Positions 7,461-16,799 of a stretch of 64,000 nt of DNA are shown here, in pieces (the first letter of the stretch is position 1; each line of letters begins with the position of its first letter). Below the pieces are notes generated by a model, which saw only the letters and a program-made list of their open reading frames with translations, was not told the origin of the DNA and did no database searches. Both the position numbers and the translations under genes were made by a program. The DNA is from a virus: IMG/VR virus record IMGVR_UViG_3300029258_001504, positions 1 to 64,000 of that record; one strand, written 5' to 3'.

Positions 7461-9581
7461 ATGGCTGAGATCATCATCACACAGGATGACTTGGACGCGG
7501 CAGAAGCGTTCCTGGTGGAGTACCTCTCTGAGAAGGTGCCTGACGCTTCTTTCGAGCGCGGAAGTGCGATGCGTGATTTCGCGGTGAATGCGTTTACTTA
7601 CATCTTCGCGTACATGAAGTACGAGGTGGACTTCAGCCGCATGCGGCAGTCTCTTTTGCGTATCCAGGAATTGACAGACGCAGATGATATCTCACAAGCT
7701 GCAGACGAGCTCCTCTCTAACTGGTTCATCTCCCGAAAGGGAGGGCAGCTAGCCCGACTGACGGCTCGGCTTCATTTTCTGGAGCGTCGCACTTACACTC
7801 TCGATTTGTCGACTAAGTTCTGGCGGACGTCTACATTGGCGTTTTATATCGACGCCACTGCCGACCCCTACGTTGTGACCAACGATATGCTCTACCCCGT
7901 GTATGACACTAGTGGGGAACTGGTGGATTACGTGGTAGACGTCCCTCTCAAGGCTGGCCGTACAGGTGTAGGGTACAACATCGATCCCGGTACTTTCATT
8001 CGGGTGGACTTCCCCGGGGGGATGCAATTCTTCACTTATGCTGAGCACCTCACTCAGTCTAGCGGTGGTGCGGGGGTAGAGTCTACCGAGGAGCTGTTAG
8101 ACCGCGCTCAGACTACTATTACGGTACGCAATCTCATCAACAACCGGTCGTGCGACACAGTGCTGCAACAGCAGTTTCCTGAAATCCTGGAGACACTGAC
8201 TATCGGAATGGGCGAACCGGAGATGGTACGTGACCGGCGTACCGAGATTGCTTCCCACATCACCCTCCATACCGGAGGGCACTACGACACTTACCTGGAG
8301 CTTCCTCTAGAGACGGTGGAGGATTCGGGTACGGTCGGAGGGTACTTTGCGCGTCCCGATGGCGTTGCCAACATCTTCCGTGACCCTCTCCTTACCTATG
8401 GAGACGGCACCCCAGGGTCAGCGGTTCCTTTTACGGACCCTACGATCAACCTGGAGAGCGGGGACGTCATTTACATTTTGGATGGCATTCTGGGCTCCCC
8501 GAGGGCGTTTACTATCGTGAGTGTGTCGGACCATGAACTCGAAGTGAGTTCTGCGGTGCCCTTTACTGAAGCGTCGGATGAGACGGGGAACACGGTGCTG
8601 TATTCAGCGGGGGCTATCGGACCTTCTTTTGATGACAAGATTGCGTCTCGAAATGCGCAGGCGAGTACTGATCCGCTGCACACGGACGTTCCTGTAGGCA
8701 CGTCACGGCACATCAAATCTCCTGGTAAGATCGTTTTGAGCGGGCGTCCGGTGCAGGACATTGAATGGGTGGAGATCACGGACCCTCCGGCGTTTATGAG
8801 TCAGATTATCGACCCGACTTCCCAGACGATCATTTTTCCCAACCGCGTCAACGCTACCCCCGTAGGGCCTATGGCTGAGCCCATACTCAACCAGTATCAA
8901 GTGAGCGTTCGGAACCCTACTAAATCACAGTCCTCGTTGATGGTGACTGAGATCAACGTAGGCTTTGGTCCCCCGGCGCCTGACCCTTCGTATTTTGACG
9001 GGTACAACTTGCGCGTTGTGTACCGAACTTTGTCGGGGTTCCCGAACATCCATGCGTACACGGAGAACGAGGAGTACCGAGTACTGGCGGCCAACCACTT
9101 AGCTCGAGCTCGACACCCTGTTTGGATCGAGGCTAACATCCCGTATAAGATTAAGCCTACAATGTCAGGATCTACGGTGGATGAAGAGGCGGCTTCGCGA
9201 CTTCTAGCGGGCTACATAAACTCTTTTGACCCGAACGATGACCTTGACATGAACGATCTGGCTACCCAATTCCGACAGGCGTATGACGTTGTCGGGAACG
9301 TCAGTCCGTTCACTATCTACTACGATTTTCACGCTCCTGACGGGCAGGTCGTACGGTTTGCTACGTCGTCTATCGTTTCGATTTTCATTACAGACACTAA
9401 CGGAGTGTCTGTCGAGAACAGTTCGGACATCGTGGTGCCCCAGTCACTAGTGGATCAGGGGTATACCGAAATTGATGGCGCGGATGCCCTTAATGCTTGG
9501 TACGACCTTCTCGGTGTGTCGGACCGGACTATCAAGTATCGGAGTGCGGAGTCGTACATCTCATTCGTACGTCAGGGGTAG
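7461..9581 (+). CDS. Baseplate J-like wedge protein
   Basis: 706 residues. The segment 'VESTEELLDRAQTTITVRNL' followed by 'CDTVLQQQFPEILETLTIG' near residues 205-250 is the hallmark of the baseplate J/gp6-like family ('E..e.yr.R....i..rd....', then the 'v..v.vv' strand). The N-terminus is helical (ERGSAMRDFAVNAFTYIFAYM), as in gp6-type proteins, and the C-terminus has the small repeated domain 'RARHPVWIEANIPYKIKPTM', as seen where J-like proteins bind neighbouring wedges. It forms the wedge ring of a contractile-tail baseplate. It lies 7 bases after the gp25-like gene and 3 before the next gene. Confidence 0.75.
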   Translation: MAEIIITQDDLDAAEAFLVEYLSEKVPDASFERGSAMRDFAVNAFTYIFAYMKYEVDFSRMRQSLLRIQELTDADDISQAADELLSNWFISRKGGQLARLTARLHFLERRTYTLDLSTKFWRTSTLAFYIDATADPYVVTNDMLYPVYDTSGELVDYVVDVPLKAGRTGVGYNIDPGTFIRVDFPGGMQFFTYAEHLTQSSGGAGVESTEELLDRAQTTITVRNLINNRSCDTVLQQQFPEILETLTIGMGEPEMVRDRRTEIASHITLHTGGHYDTYLELPLETVEDSGTVGGYFARPDGVANIFRDPLLTYGDGTPGSAVPFTDPTINLESGDVIYILDGILGSPRAFTIVSVSDHELEVSSAVPFTEASDETGNTVLYSAGAIGPSFDDKIASRNAQASTDPLHTDVPVGTSRHIKSPGKIVLSGRPVQDIEWVEITDPPAFMSQIIDPTSQTIIFPNRVNATPVGPMAEPILNQYQVSVRNPTKSQSSLMVTEINVGFGPPAPDPSYFDGYNLRVVYRTLSGFPNIHAYTENEEYRVLAANHLARARHPVWIEANIPYKIKPTMSGSTVDEEAASRLLAGYINSFDPNDDLDMNDLATQFRQAYDVVGNVSPFTIYYDFHAPDGQVVRFATSSIVSIFITDTNGVSVENSSDIVVPQSLVDQGYTEIDGADALNAWYDLLGVSDRTIKYRSAESYISFVRQG

Positions 9582-9584
9582 GCC

Positions 9585-12500
9585 ATGGCACTCACAATTG
9601 GGGACTTCCCGTCTACTCTTCTCTACGGTCTTTCGGATTTCTGGCAGCGCTTTTTCCGAGACATCGAGGACCTGCAGGCATATTACCAGGCGTCAGAGAT
9701 GGCGCTAGGTGAGGCGTACCTCGATCTGATGGCGACAGTGCTCAATACGGGCGTTGTAGATACTCCCCTATTCGACAAGGAGTTCTGGCGTCTTTTCGCT
9801 ATAAAGGAGAATGAGCTCCAGTTCCAACAGGGTCTTGCCGTTTCAGAAGACCGGTTCGTTTATGACATGCCGGGCTCGTCCGTAAACACGGAGTTTTTGC
9901 AGAACACCATTTTCGACCCTACTATCGAGCTCGAGCGGGATGTCGACTTTGAGGTTTTAGATAACGACGGCTATCTTCGGTTCTTTGAGGACCCTTTTCG
10001 GGCTTATCAGGAACCTAGTGGGGACTGGTTTCCCTCGAAGGGTCTTGCATGGCGGTACGCGACTATCGAAGTAGGTAATCGCTTCACAGACCGAAAGCGC
10101 GGGGAACTGCCTTGGTACTCTGATTCGGAAGTAAAACGTGGGGATACGCTGCGTCTCTTGGCATACACGGGTACGCAGCTTTACGATTCTTCGGGTGCGG
10201 CTAACGGGCAGTTGGGGTATGTCGCTCCGGACATGATTTTCTTCACCACGGTCTCTACTTTCTCGGATACCAATGTCGGAGACATCATCAAGATCAAAGG
10301 ATCTACCCCCGTCTATGACGGGTTTTACGTGGTAAAGACGGTTAATTCAGCGTTCCAGGTTATCCTTGAGCCCATGTTCTATGGGGTGACTTCGGCCTCC
10401 GGGCCTGTGGATTGGGAGCTTCACAAAGGAGTGTACTACGGCAGTTTCCAGGACTACGAGATTGACTACATTGATAATGCTTTCTTCGTAGGTCCTGCGG
10501 AAACCCCGTACCCCTTGGAAGTGAACCCTCCTCTGGTCTACTCCGTAGTACGCGAACGTGCAGACGATCCTGTACAAGGTTTCCCGTTGTCTGGACCAAT
10601 CCCAGGACCCGCTGTGATGGACGCTTCTGGAGACCCGTTGAACATTTTGAAGAATGTGGGCGGCGATCTTTACGTAGAACTGAACGCTTTCACGCCCTTC
10701 GTTCCGGCTATGGTGGGGGCGACTCCTCCGTGGGGTATAACGCTGGGAGCTCCGTATAACCGTTCGTTCGCGCTAGCTGAAGTGGTAGGGTCCCCGGACA
10801 ATGAGGCTAAGTTGGCGGAGGATCCACAATCTGTCGGCCTGGCAGACGGGGAGTGGACATACTTCGATAGTGGGTGGGCGGTAGCTCAGGCTCCCCCCTC
10901 CACTCCCTTGGGTATCCGGCATGTCGTTCCCGGCAGTGTCACCGTGTACGCTACTCGACCTTTCGGAGGTACTGTTGTTGAGGGTGAGGATTTCACCGTC
11001 GACTACTACCGAGGAGCTATCATCCCTACTAAACCGTGGGATGATGGGTCGAGCAACCACGCGAGTTTCCAGTATCTGCGGGAAGTGTTGTTTTCGGCGA
11101 GCGGCGAGACTTTTGAATACGCAGAGGGGCGTGTGAAGGAGATCTCTTACTGGGTTCCACAAGTGGATGTCGACAACTTTTCGCTGTACTACAACTACGG
11201 GACTCTCCTCAATCGGTTTGAGGCATCATCGGACGCGTACAAAGCTTTCTTGCGGGGCATCATCCACTTTTACGTTTACGGTCCCATTTTCAAACGTACA
11301 GAAGCCGCGCTCAATGTTATCGCCGATCTCCCTCTAGTACGCACGGATGGGGAGATTCTTCAGGCGTACGACAATGGCGTGGACGGTGAGGGTATAGACG
11401 GGACGATAGTTGCGGCGTCGGCGACTTTTAATACACCTTCCTACACGTTCTCCGAATTGGATGTCGGAGGATACGTTGTTATCTCAGACGCGGTTAACGA
11501 GGCCAATGACGGCCCCTTCAAGATTCTCGAGGTGGTAGGTCCCAACACGGTGGAGCTCGAAACTGTCTACGGCTTTGTAGACGAGACCCCTCTGAATTGG
11601 AGGGTCACTCGGTCGTTCCGACAGACGGTTACCACCGATAAGCGCGAGTACTACTATCCCTTCTTGCTTCCTCTCCGTGAAGATGTCATGGACCCGAACA
11701 ACTACGGAGTTTTGACGTTTGAGTCGTTCGAACCTCTCACGTTAGCCTTCACGGTTGTTGATTACCTTGAGGATCCTACGTGGTGGCACAACAAGTACAT
11801 CCCCGAGATCCTCTGGAAGGACGAGCCCGCCATCCGACGTTTCGCGTCAACAAACCTCTTCGAGAACATCGTGCTTCCCGGAGACGATGCTTGTGTGGGT
11901 GACCCTGGTCTCTATGTCGGTGCTGATGACGAGGGCAACGTCAATCTGGCAACATCGGACTACCGTCACAATGTTGCGTTCTGCCTCTTCGACCGCTACT
12001 TGAAGATGCACATGTTCAACATTGAGATTGATCCCAATCTCGAGATGGATGAGGAGTTTCGCCGAGACCTCGACGAACTCGTACTCGTGGCAAAGCCTTC
12101 GTACACGTATCCGTATGTGCAGCCCGGAGAGTTTTTTACGGATTCCGCTGAGTTGTGGGACCTCCTGGAGTGGTTTCTCACTCAGGAGTTATCCGATGAC
12201 GTTGAGATTGCGGACAATTCCTTGTTAGTCGGTAGTCCTTTGAGTGTCGGGGATTACTACGCTTACAACGAGTATGTTTCCGTGCCTAGCGGTGTGGTAT
12301 CCCCCCCTCCCCCCGGGCCTTCTCCCCCTCTTCCAATTGCGCCTAACGAGTACGTCGTCCGTGTGAGCTTAGACGCCACTGTGGATGGGGGTACCAAGGT
12401 TGTAGAGGGAACCCACTACACTTTTGACTACGACCCTACGTCACCTACAGCTTGGACGTTCACTCCGGATGTTGTGACGTATGCGTGGGATCCTGGCCCA

Positions 12501-12716
12501 CCCATCAATTTCTCTGCTCTGGTGGTGGCAATCGACAACGTGTCTCCCCCTCCGGATCCTGATACCCGTGTAGGGTACACTCCAGTTTTCGTTGGGGGTC
12601 TTGAGCCTCTCTATGTGCGTAAGGGCCTCCCAGGACCACCCTCTGGTTCGGAAGAAATCGACCGCGCTATTGAAGTTGAAATTGATGACGGTGGTTTGTC
12701 CTATATTTATCCGTAG
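9585..12716 (+). CDS. Large baseplate/tail structural protein
   Basis: A 1043-residue protein with no recognised enzymatic motif. The N-terminal 70 residues are helical ('LSDFWQRFFRDIEDLQAYY'), as in wedge proteins that dock on a J-like partner. The middle is beta-rich with repeated 'VVKTVNSAFQVILEP'- and 'FKILEVVGPNTVELE'-like strand pairs, which look like two copies of a small beta domain near residues 225-265 and 630-670. A proline-rich linker (PPPPGPSPPLP) lies near residue 910 and corresponds to a C-rich DNA stretch around 12300. It is probably the second large wedge protein. Confidence 0.55.
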   Translation: MALTIGDFPSTLLYGLSDFWQRFFRDIEDLQAYYQASEMALGEAYLDLMATVLNTGVVDTPLFDKEFWRLFAIKENELQFQQGLAVSEDRFVYDMPGSSVNTEFLQNTIFDPTIELERDVDFEVLDNDGYLRFFEDPFRAYQEPSGDWFPSKGLAWRYATIEVGNRFTDRKRGELPWYSDSEVKRGDTLRLLAYTGTQLYDSSGAANGQLGYVAPDMIFFTTVSTFSDTNVGDIIKIKGSTPVYDGFYVVKTVNSAFQVILEPMFYGVTSASGPVDWELHKGVYYGSFQDYEIDYIDNAFFVGPAETPYPLEVNPPLVYSVVRERADDPVQGFPLSGPIPGPAVMDASGDPLNILKNVGGDLYVELNAFTPFVPAMVGATPPWGITLGAPYNRSFALAEVVGSPDNEAKLAEDPQSVGLADGEWTYFDSGWAVAQAPPSTPLGIRHVVPGSVTVYATRPFGGTVVEGEDFTVDYYRGAIIPTKPWDDGSSNHASFQYLREVLFSASGETFEYAEGRVKEISYWVPQVDVDNFSLYYNYGTLLNRFEASSDAYKAFLRGIIHFYVYGPIFKRTEAALNVIADLPLVRTDGEILQAYDNGVDGEGIDGTIVAASATFNTPSYTFSELDVGGYVVISDAVNEANDGPFKILEVVGPNTVELETVYGFVDETPLNWRVTRSFRQTVTTDKREYYYPFLLPLREDVMDPNNYGVLTFESFEPLTLAFTVVDYLEDPTWWHNKYIPEILWKDEPAIRRFASTNLFENIVLPGDDACVGDPGLYVGADDEGNVNLATSDYRHNVAFCLFDRYLKMHMFNIEIDPNLEMDEEFRRDLDELVLVAKPSYTYPYVQPGEFFTDSAELWDLLEWFLTQELSDDVEIADNSLLVGSPLSVGDYYAYNEYVSVPSGVVSPPPPGPSPPLPIAPNEYVVRVSLDATVDGGTKVVEGTHYTFDYDPTSPTAWTFTPDVVTYAWDPGPPINFSALVVAIDNVSPPPDPDTRVGYTPVFVGGLEPLYVRKGLPGPPSGSEEIDRAIEVEIDDGGLSYIYP

Positions 12717-12758
12717 TGCCGTGGTAAAGTACTCGAGTCTCTACCAGCGAGGGCTCTA

Positions 12759-13343
12759 ATGAGTGATATTTTCAGGAATTTCGCCGATAGGCTGTTAAAG
12801 CCCTTGACGGTTTACAAGGACAGCGCACAGCTTTACGGACGCATTGAAGTTAGTGTGTACGATGAAGCTAAAGGTGGTAAGCGGATTTACCACGTAAAGA
12901 AGCAGAATCAGATCGTCAACACCGGTCGGCAAGCTGTGCTTGAGATGCTGACACAGTACCCGACAGGCAGTCCTGGACAGCAGAACCCCGAGTATAACGC
13001 TATTGGATTCCTTGGGGTGGGCACTGACGGTACACCCCCTACGGTGAACCAGACTGCCCTCGGAGCTGATGTTCTCACAAAGCAGCTCGTGCCTCCTGGT
13101 CAGGTTTTGTACGTCCCGGCCCCCACGTTTGAAATTCATTGCACGATGACTTTCTCTACTACAGAGGCTAATGACCCGTCTCCGTTACAGGAAGTCGGGC
13201 TGTTTACTCGTGGGGATAATGCGTCAGATTTCTACACGTCGGCGAATACATTGATGTACGCCCGCCAAACGTTCTCTCCGTTCGTCAAAACCAGCACCAT
13301 GACCGTGGTGTTCAACTGGTATCTTGGCATGACGGTGGCCTAG
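12759..13343 (+). CDS. Small tail/fibre-connecting protein
   Basis: 194 residues. The segment 'KKQNQIVNTGRQAVLEMLTQ' followed by 'AIGFLGVGTDGTPPTVNQTAL' is a pattern common in phage tail proteins that attach fibres: an 'N-x-IVN-x-GR' helix start, then an 'i.vGtg.t.....d..L' strand. It ends in beta strands (MTVVFNWYLGMTVA). It sits between the largest wedge protein and the fibre gene, so a fibre-adaptor role is likely. It has a 42-base leader, the longest gap inside the tail operon. Confidence 0.5.
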   Translation: MSDIFRNFADRLLKPLTVYKDSAQLYGRIEVSVYDEAKGGKRIYHVKKQNQIVNTGRQAVLEMLTQYPTGSPGQQNPEYNAIGFLGVGTDGTPPTVNQTALGADVLTKQLVPPGQVLYVPAPTFEIHCTMTFSTTEANDPSPLQEVGLFTRGDNASDFYTSANTLMYARQTFSPFVKTSTMTVVFNWYLGMTVA

Positions 13344-13355
13344 GAGGAGCTTCGC

Positions 13356-16088
13356 ATGGGAACGCAGAGACTCAATTACCGTAACGCTTCGGATACTGGC
13401 GAGCGTAATGATCCGGATGCTATCAGCCCGATTGACAACGGCGAGCGCGTTATCGATACGGTTCTGAACCGTCCTGGTGAGAATATTCGGAATCGGACGG
13501 AGTTCGTACGCTCTGACTTGGAAGACCAGATGTACCGTTCCGATACGGACATGCGCTGGATCATTCAGGGAGGCGGAATTGTCAGTGATTATTACGGGGG
13601 CGGTTGGAGTACATTTACGGATTGGCTTCCACAGGCTCTAGGTTCGGCTGATCCGTGGATCGATCCCCTCGACCCTTACCGGGGGTATTTCGTAGTTTCG
13701 AGTCACATTGCGCTGGAGTCGATCCTCTCAGTCGCGCAGGATGCACACCACGTAGAGTCCTTCTATGCGGAGAACACTGTTGTTCCTCCTAGGAGCTACA
13801 CGGTACATCTTACTTCGCGTTATCAGGCCGCAGAGGGTGGGGATACCATCCGCGTGAATTGGGCATATACCTCGTCTACAGGCGTATTGAATATCAGCGT
13901 CACAGGGGACCCTAAACACGTCATCAACATTGAAGTTTCGAATGACGGTTCGATTACGTTAAATCAGTTGGAACTCGCTCTACTGGCAGACCCTGATGTT
14001 GTGAATTTGGTGAATGTCACGAATGACGGGGGAGATACTGGAACTGTCATCGACATCGCGGATGTCGCCCCCGGAGCGGGGGAGTATCTGTTCACTCGAG
14101 AGCAGCAGCGAGAGATCCATCAGATCCCCAACAGCGTTCTCCAGTCGTTTTTCGCAGGCACTTATCCTGGTGCTCCGGTAGGGCCGTATCCTAATATCAA
14201 CTACCTAAAAGACGGCGACACCTTGGGGATTTACTACCCCTACATCAAAGACGAAGCAGGGTTTTTCGGCAACCACGGAGACCCTACGGAGGTGGGAGGA
14301 CGCAGGCAGGCGACGCTGACTAACGAGCCTCTCACTCCCGTAGTAGTGACGCGTCCTGAGCAGCTCTTCAACAGTTCTGTGGAGCCTGCCAAGATTCCTC
14401 AGAGTATCCCGATCTGTAAACGTATCGGGGACGACCTTGTGTTCATTGATGGCACTGTTCTTTCTACAGGGCTAGGTTCGATTCCTGGTGGGATTTATGG
14501 CGGAGAGCACCAGTACACGGTCGACCGTATCATCTCAGGGTCCACTAGCATTCTGGTAACCCTTACCGAGGACTGGTTTGGAGCTGTTCCTGTAAGCTCC
14601 GGATCCCCGGCGCCAATTCAAAATGTCATCAATGCCATCGTCCACGATCTGGCGCAGTCCACAGGTACTGGAGGATCTGAGCTTGTAGGGAGTAAGACCA
14701 ACATACCTGTTAGTGGTGCTAGCCAATTGCTTACACCGCTTTCCCCTGGTAGCGTATTCGATCAGCTCATCCAGTTACAGGCTGGGACTAACGCCCGAGC
14801 AGCTCTCGGATCGGATGAGATCGTAACAGGGGCGTGGGAATTTGATGACTTCGTCACGCTGAACGATTACGACCATGTCAATCTTGGATCTTGGCATGAG
14901 CGCTACCCTGCATTGACTACGTGGAAGCTCTTCTACCGTTACAACTTTACCTCCACGCCTCTTAACGACATCATGTGGAATACCACGAGTTGGTATGTTA
15001 GGGGTGGAGACATCTTGATGGTGCAGGGGGCGGCACCTTCAGGCGCAACAGGAGACTTCATCGCAGCTGCGGATGACTCAGGGACAGGAAATGCGCTCAT
15101 GTGGTTCATGAGCCAGAATATGATCTTTAGTTCTGTCCGAACCGGGTTAGCTGTGGGTGCAACGTTCCAGTTTAACTCGGCGACGAGTACTACATATACG
15201 CTCCACGAACATGCAGGGACGTCTAGGTGGGGGATGGGCCTAGGTGGCGCGTTTGTCCTTTATGACGATGGTGTCAGCGGTACGACGGGGGGACATGTGT
15301 TGGGGGCCTCTTCGGAGGACAAGTCCGGAATCCTCAAGCGGCTGTTTGAGACTACGTCTACGTCTGGACAGTCGGGGGTCTATGCGTACTACGCGGACAG
15401 GGCGCTTCCTGATGCAGGATTTGACGGACTCGGTTCGTGCCTCCTCATTGCGTTCAACTGTCATCATGTGGGAGGCGTCAGCGGGTGGGTCCGGAACATC
15501 ACCGGTATCCCCGCTTCGATGTACGCGTTTACCGACTACGGGATAAGACAGTACCTTCAAGGTGTCGGATCTCCTAATTCTTGGGGGACGCCTAACCCGT
15601 TCAATGGCTGGGATGACTACGTACACGTCTCGCCCTTTGGATCCCCCAATTATACTGGGACTGGTCCCCAGTTCGAGATGCAGCCTACTCCGTACTTCTT
15701 CACCCAGTCTATTTCGGCTAGCGCTGGGGATATTACCTTACAGTCCGGTTTTGATTGGCGCGGTCGACGGGCGTTCGCATCATTGACGGTTAGTACAGAT
15801 TCTGACTTCTTGGGTTTGTCCCCTGCCGGAGACGTACAGGATGCGATTGAGGCAGTTTACGCTTGTACGCGTCACGTCTACTTTGGGAATAGCGGAGAAG
15901 CGTCACAGTACGAATTTGCCAGAATCTATGAGGGAGCGAGTCCGTTCCCGCTCCAGGTAGCTAGTGGAGCTTCGGACCGTGTGACACTCAAGGTGAACAC
16001 CTCTACCGGAGACCTTCAGCTGTCTACCGGAAGCCTCTCTACGGTTTACGTTATGGGCACGATTATGCCTACGTTCGTCCAGTACTAG
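13356..16088 (+). CDS. Long tail fibre / receptor-binding protein
   Basis: A 910-residue beta-rich protein with the features of a trimeric fibre: an N-terminal virion-binding segment (NDPDAISPIDNGERVIDTVL), low-complexity Ser/Thr/Gly stretches, many aromatic-Gly turns, and a C-terminal beta tail (GTIMPTFVQY). It has a strong Shine-Dalgarno (GGAGGAG 10 bases upstream). It is the last gene of the left operon and its stop overlaps by 4 bases the stop of the opposing gene. No enzymatic or intramolecular chaperone motif is recognised. The receptor-binding function is inferred from position and composition. Confidence 0.6.
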   Translation: MGTQRLNYRNASDTGERNDPDAISPIDNGERVIDTVLNRPGENIRNRTEFVRSDLEDQMYRSDTDMRWIIQGGGIVSDYYGGGWSTFTDWLPQALGSADPWIDPLDPYRGYFVVSSHIALESILSVAQDAHHVESFYAENTVVPPRSYTVHLTSRYQAAEGGDTIRVNWAYTSSTGVLNISVTGDPKHVINIEVSNDGSITLNQLELALLADPDVVNLVNVTNDGGDTGTVIDIADVAPGAGEYLFTREQQREIHQIPNSVLQSFFAGTYPGAPVGPYPNINYLKDGDTLGIYYPYIKDEAGFFGNHGDPTEVGGRRQATLTNEPLTPVVVTRPEQLFNSSVEPAKIPQSIPICKRIGDDLVFIDGTVLSTGLGSIPGGIYGGEHQYTVDRIISGSTSILVTLTEDWFGAVPVSSGSPAPIQNVINAIVHDLAQSTGTGGSELVGSKTNIPVSGASQLLTPLSPGSVFDQLIQLQAGTNARAALGSDEIVTGAWEFDDFVTLNDYDHVNLGSWHERYPALTTWKLFYRYNFTSTPLNDIMWNTTSWYVRGGDILMVQGAAPSGATGDFIAAADDSGTGNALMWFMSQNMIFSSVRTGLAVGATFQFNSATSTTYTLHEHAGTSRWGMGLGGAFVLYDDGVSGTTGGHVLGASSEDKSGILKRLFETTSTSGQSGVYAYYADRALPDAGFDGLGSCLLIAFNCHHVGGVSGWVRNITGIPASMYAFTDYGIRQYLQGVGSPNSWGTPNPFNGWDDYVHVSPFGSPNYTGTGPQFEMQPTPYFFTQSISASAGDITLQSGFDWRGRRAFASLTVSTDSDFLGLSPAGDVQDAIEAVYACTRHVYFGNSGEASQYEFARIYEGASPFPLQVASGASDRVTLKVNTSTGDLQLSTGSLSTVYVMGTIMPTFVQY

Positions 16089-16588
16089 GTGATCGGTGCC
16101 TGGATATTCGGCGACCCTGGAAATGTAATAAACAGACCCCCTCCGGGCCCTGCAGCCATCCACGAAGTAATCGCGCTTACAACAGCTGTTTTGGCAGGCT
16201 TCTGAAGATCCACGGGAGCGCTGATTCCTGACATGTAGGTCCAGAGGGGTCCGGAGATTGCGGCTCCCAGAGCACTGGAGAAGAACCCACTGGCGGGAGG
16301 CACTACAGGTGCGGAATTGAAGAACGCCAGGATAGCTTGGCCCAAGGCGTTCGCCACGGCAGGTCCCGAACCCAAAGAAAAGGCGTATGCGACACCTCCC
16401 TGCAACGCGCTTTGCGTCACAGGGAGGTCGCAGGTTGGTTGAGTGATGGGGATGCCGTTAGACACCGCTCCCTTGATGTAAGGAATGAAGGCGTCGACAA
16501 ATCCCTTGGCCTGTTGCGCTATGCTCTCTTTAGGCGGAGTTTCCGCCGCGATGAGACCGTTCACAAAGGCAGGGACGATAACAGGCAT
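16085..16588 (-). CDS. Hypothetical hydrophobic small protein
   Basis: 167 residues, rich in Ala, Gly, Pro and Ser, with several amphipathic or hydrophobic stretches (SGPAVANALGQAILAFF, GFFSSALGAAISGPLWTYM). No classical signal peptide is seen. It starts 1 base after the stop of the zinc-finger gene and is the promoter-distal gene of the RuvC-NrdJ operon. Its composition resembles small baseplate or virion assembly proteins of other large phages more than a metabolic enzyme, but the family is not recognised. Confidence 0.5.
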   Translation of the reverse strand: MPVIVPAFVNGLIAAETPPKESIAQQAKGFVDAFIPYIKGAVSNGIPITQPTCDLPVTQSALQGGVAYAFSLGSGPAVANALGQAILAFFNSAPVVPPASGFFSSALGAAISGPLWTYMSGISAPVDLQKPAKTAVVSAITSWMAAGPGGGLFITFPGSPNIQAPIT

Positions 16589-16589
16589 G

Positions 16590-16799
16590 TCAACGAACGT
16601 TGGAGAGGGGGACAGCTTGGATCGGGGTGAATTTCCCGTCTTCCTTCTTGAGGGTCAACTTGAATCCTTTGGGTCCACGCTGACAGTTGTCGCAGATGAA
16701 ACCGACAAGCTCGCCCTGGTGACGGATCTCCACGGATTCCGGTCCGAGAGTGCCGGAACACTCTTCGAACATGCACTTCAGTTGTTTGATGTCTGTCAT
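16590..16799 (-). CDS. Small zinc-finger protein
   Basis: A 69-residue protein with four cysteines, C9, C13, C36 and C39 (CMFEEC and CDNC), fitting one zinc site. The start at 16799 overlaps the ribonucleotide reductase stop as ATGA; a frame extending 12 codons further upstream runs into that gene and is less likely. The function is unknown. Translational coupling suggests co-expression with the reductase. Confidence 0.6.
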   Translation of the reverse strand: MTDIKQLKCMFEECSGTLGPESVEIRHQGELVGFICDNCQRGPKGFKLTLKKEDGKFTPIQAVPLSNVR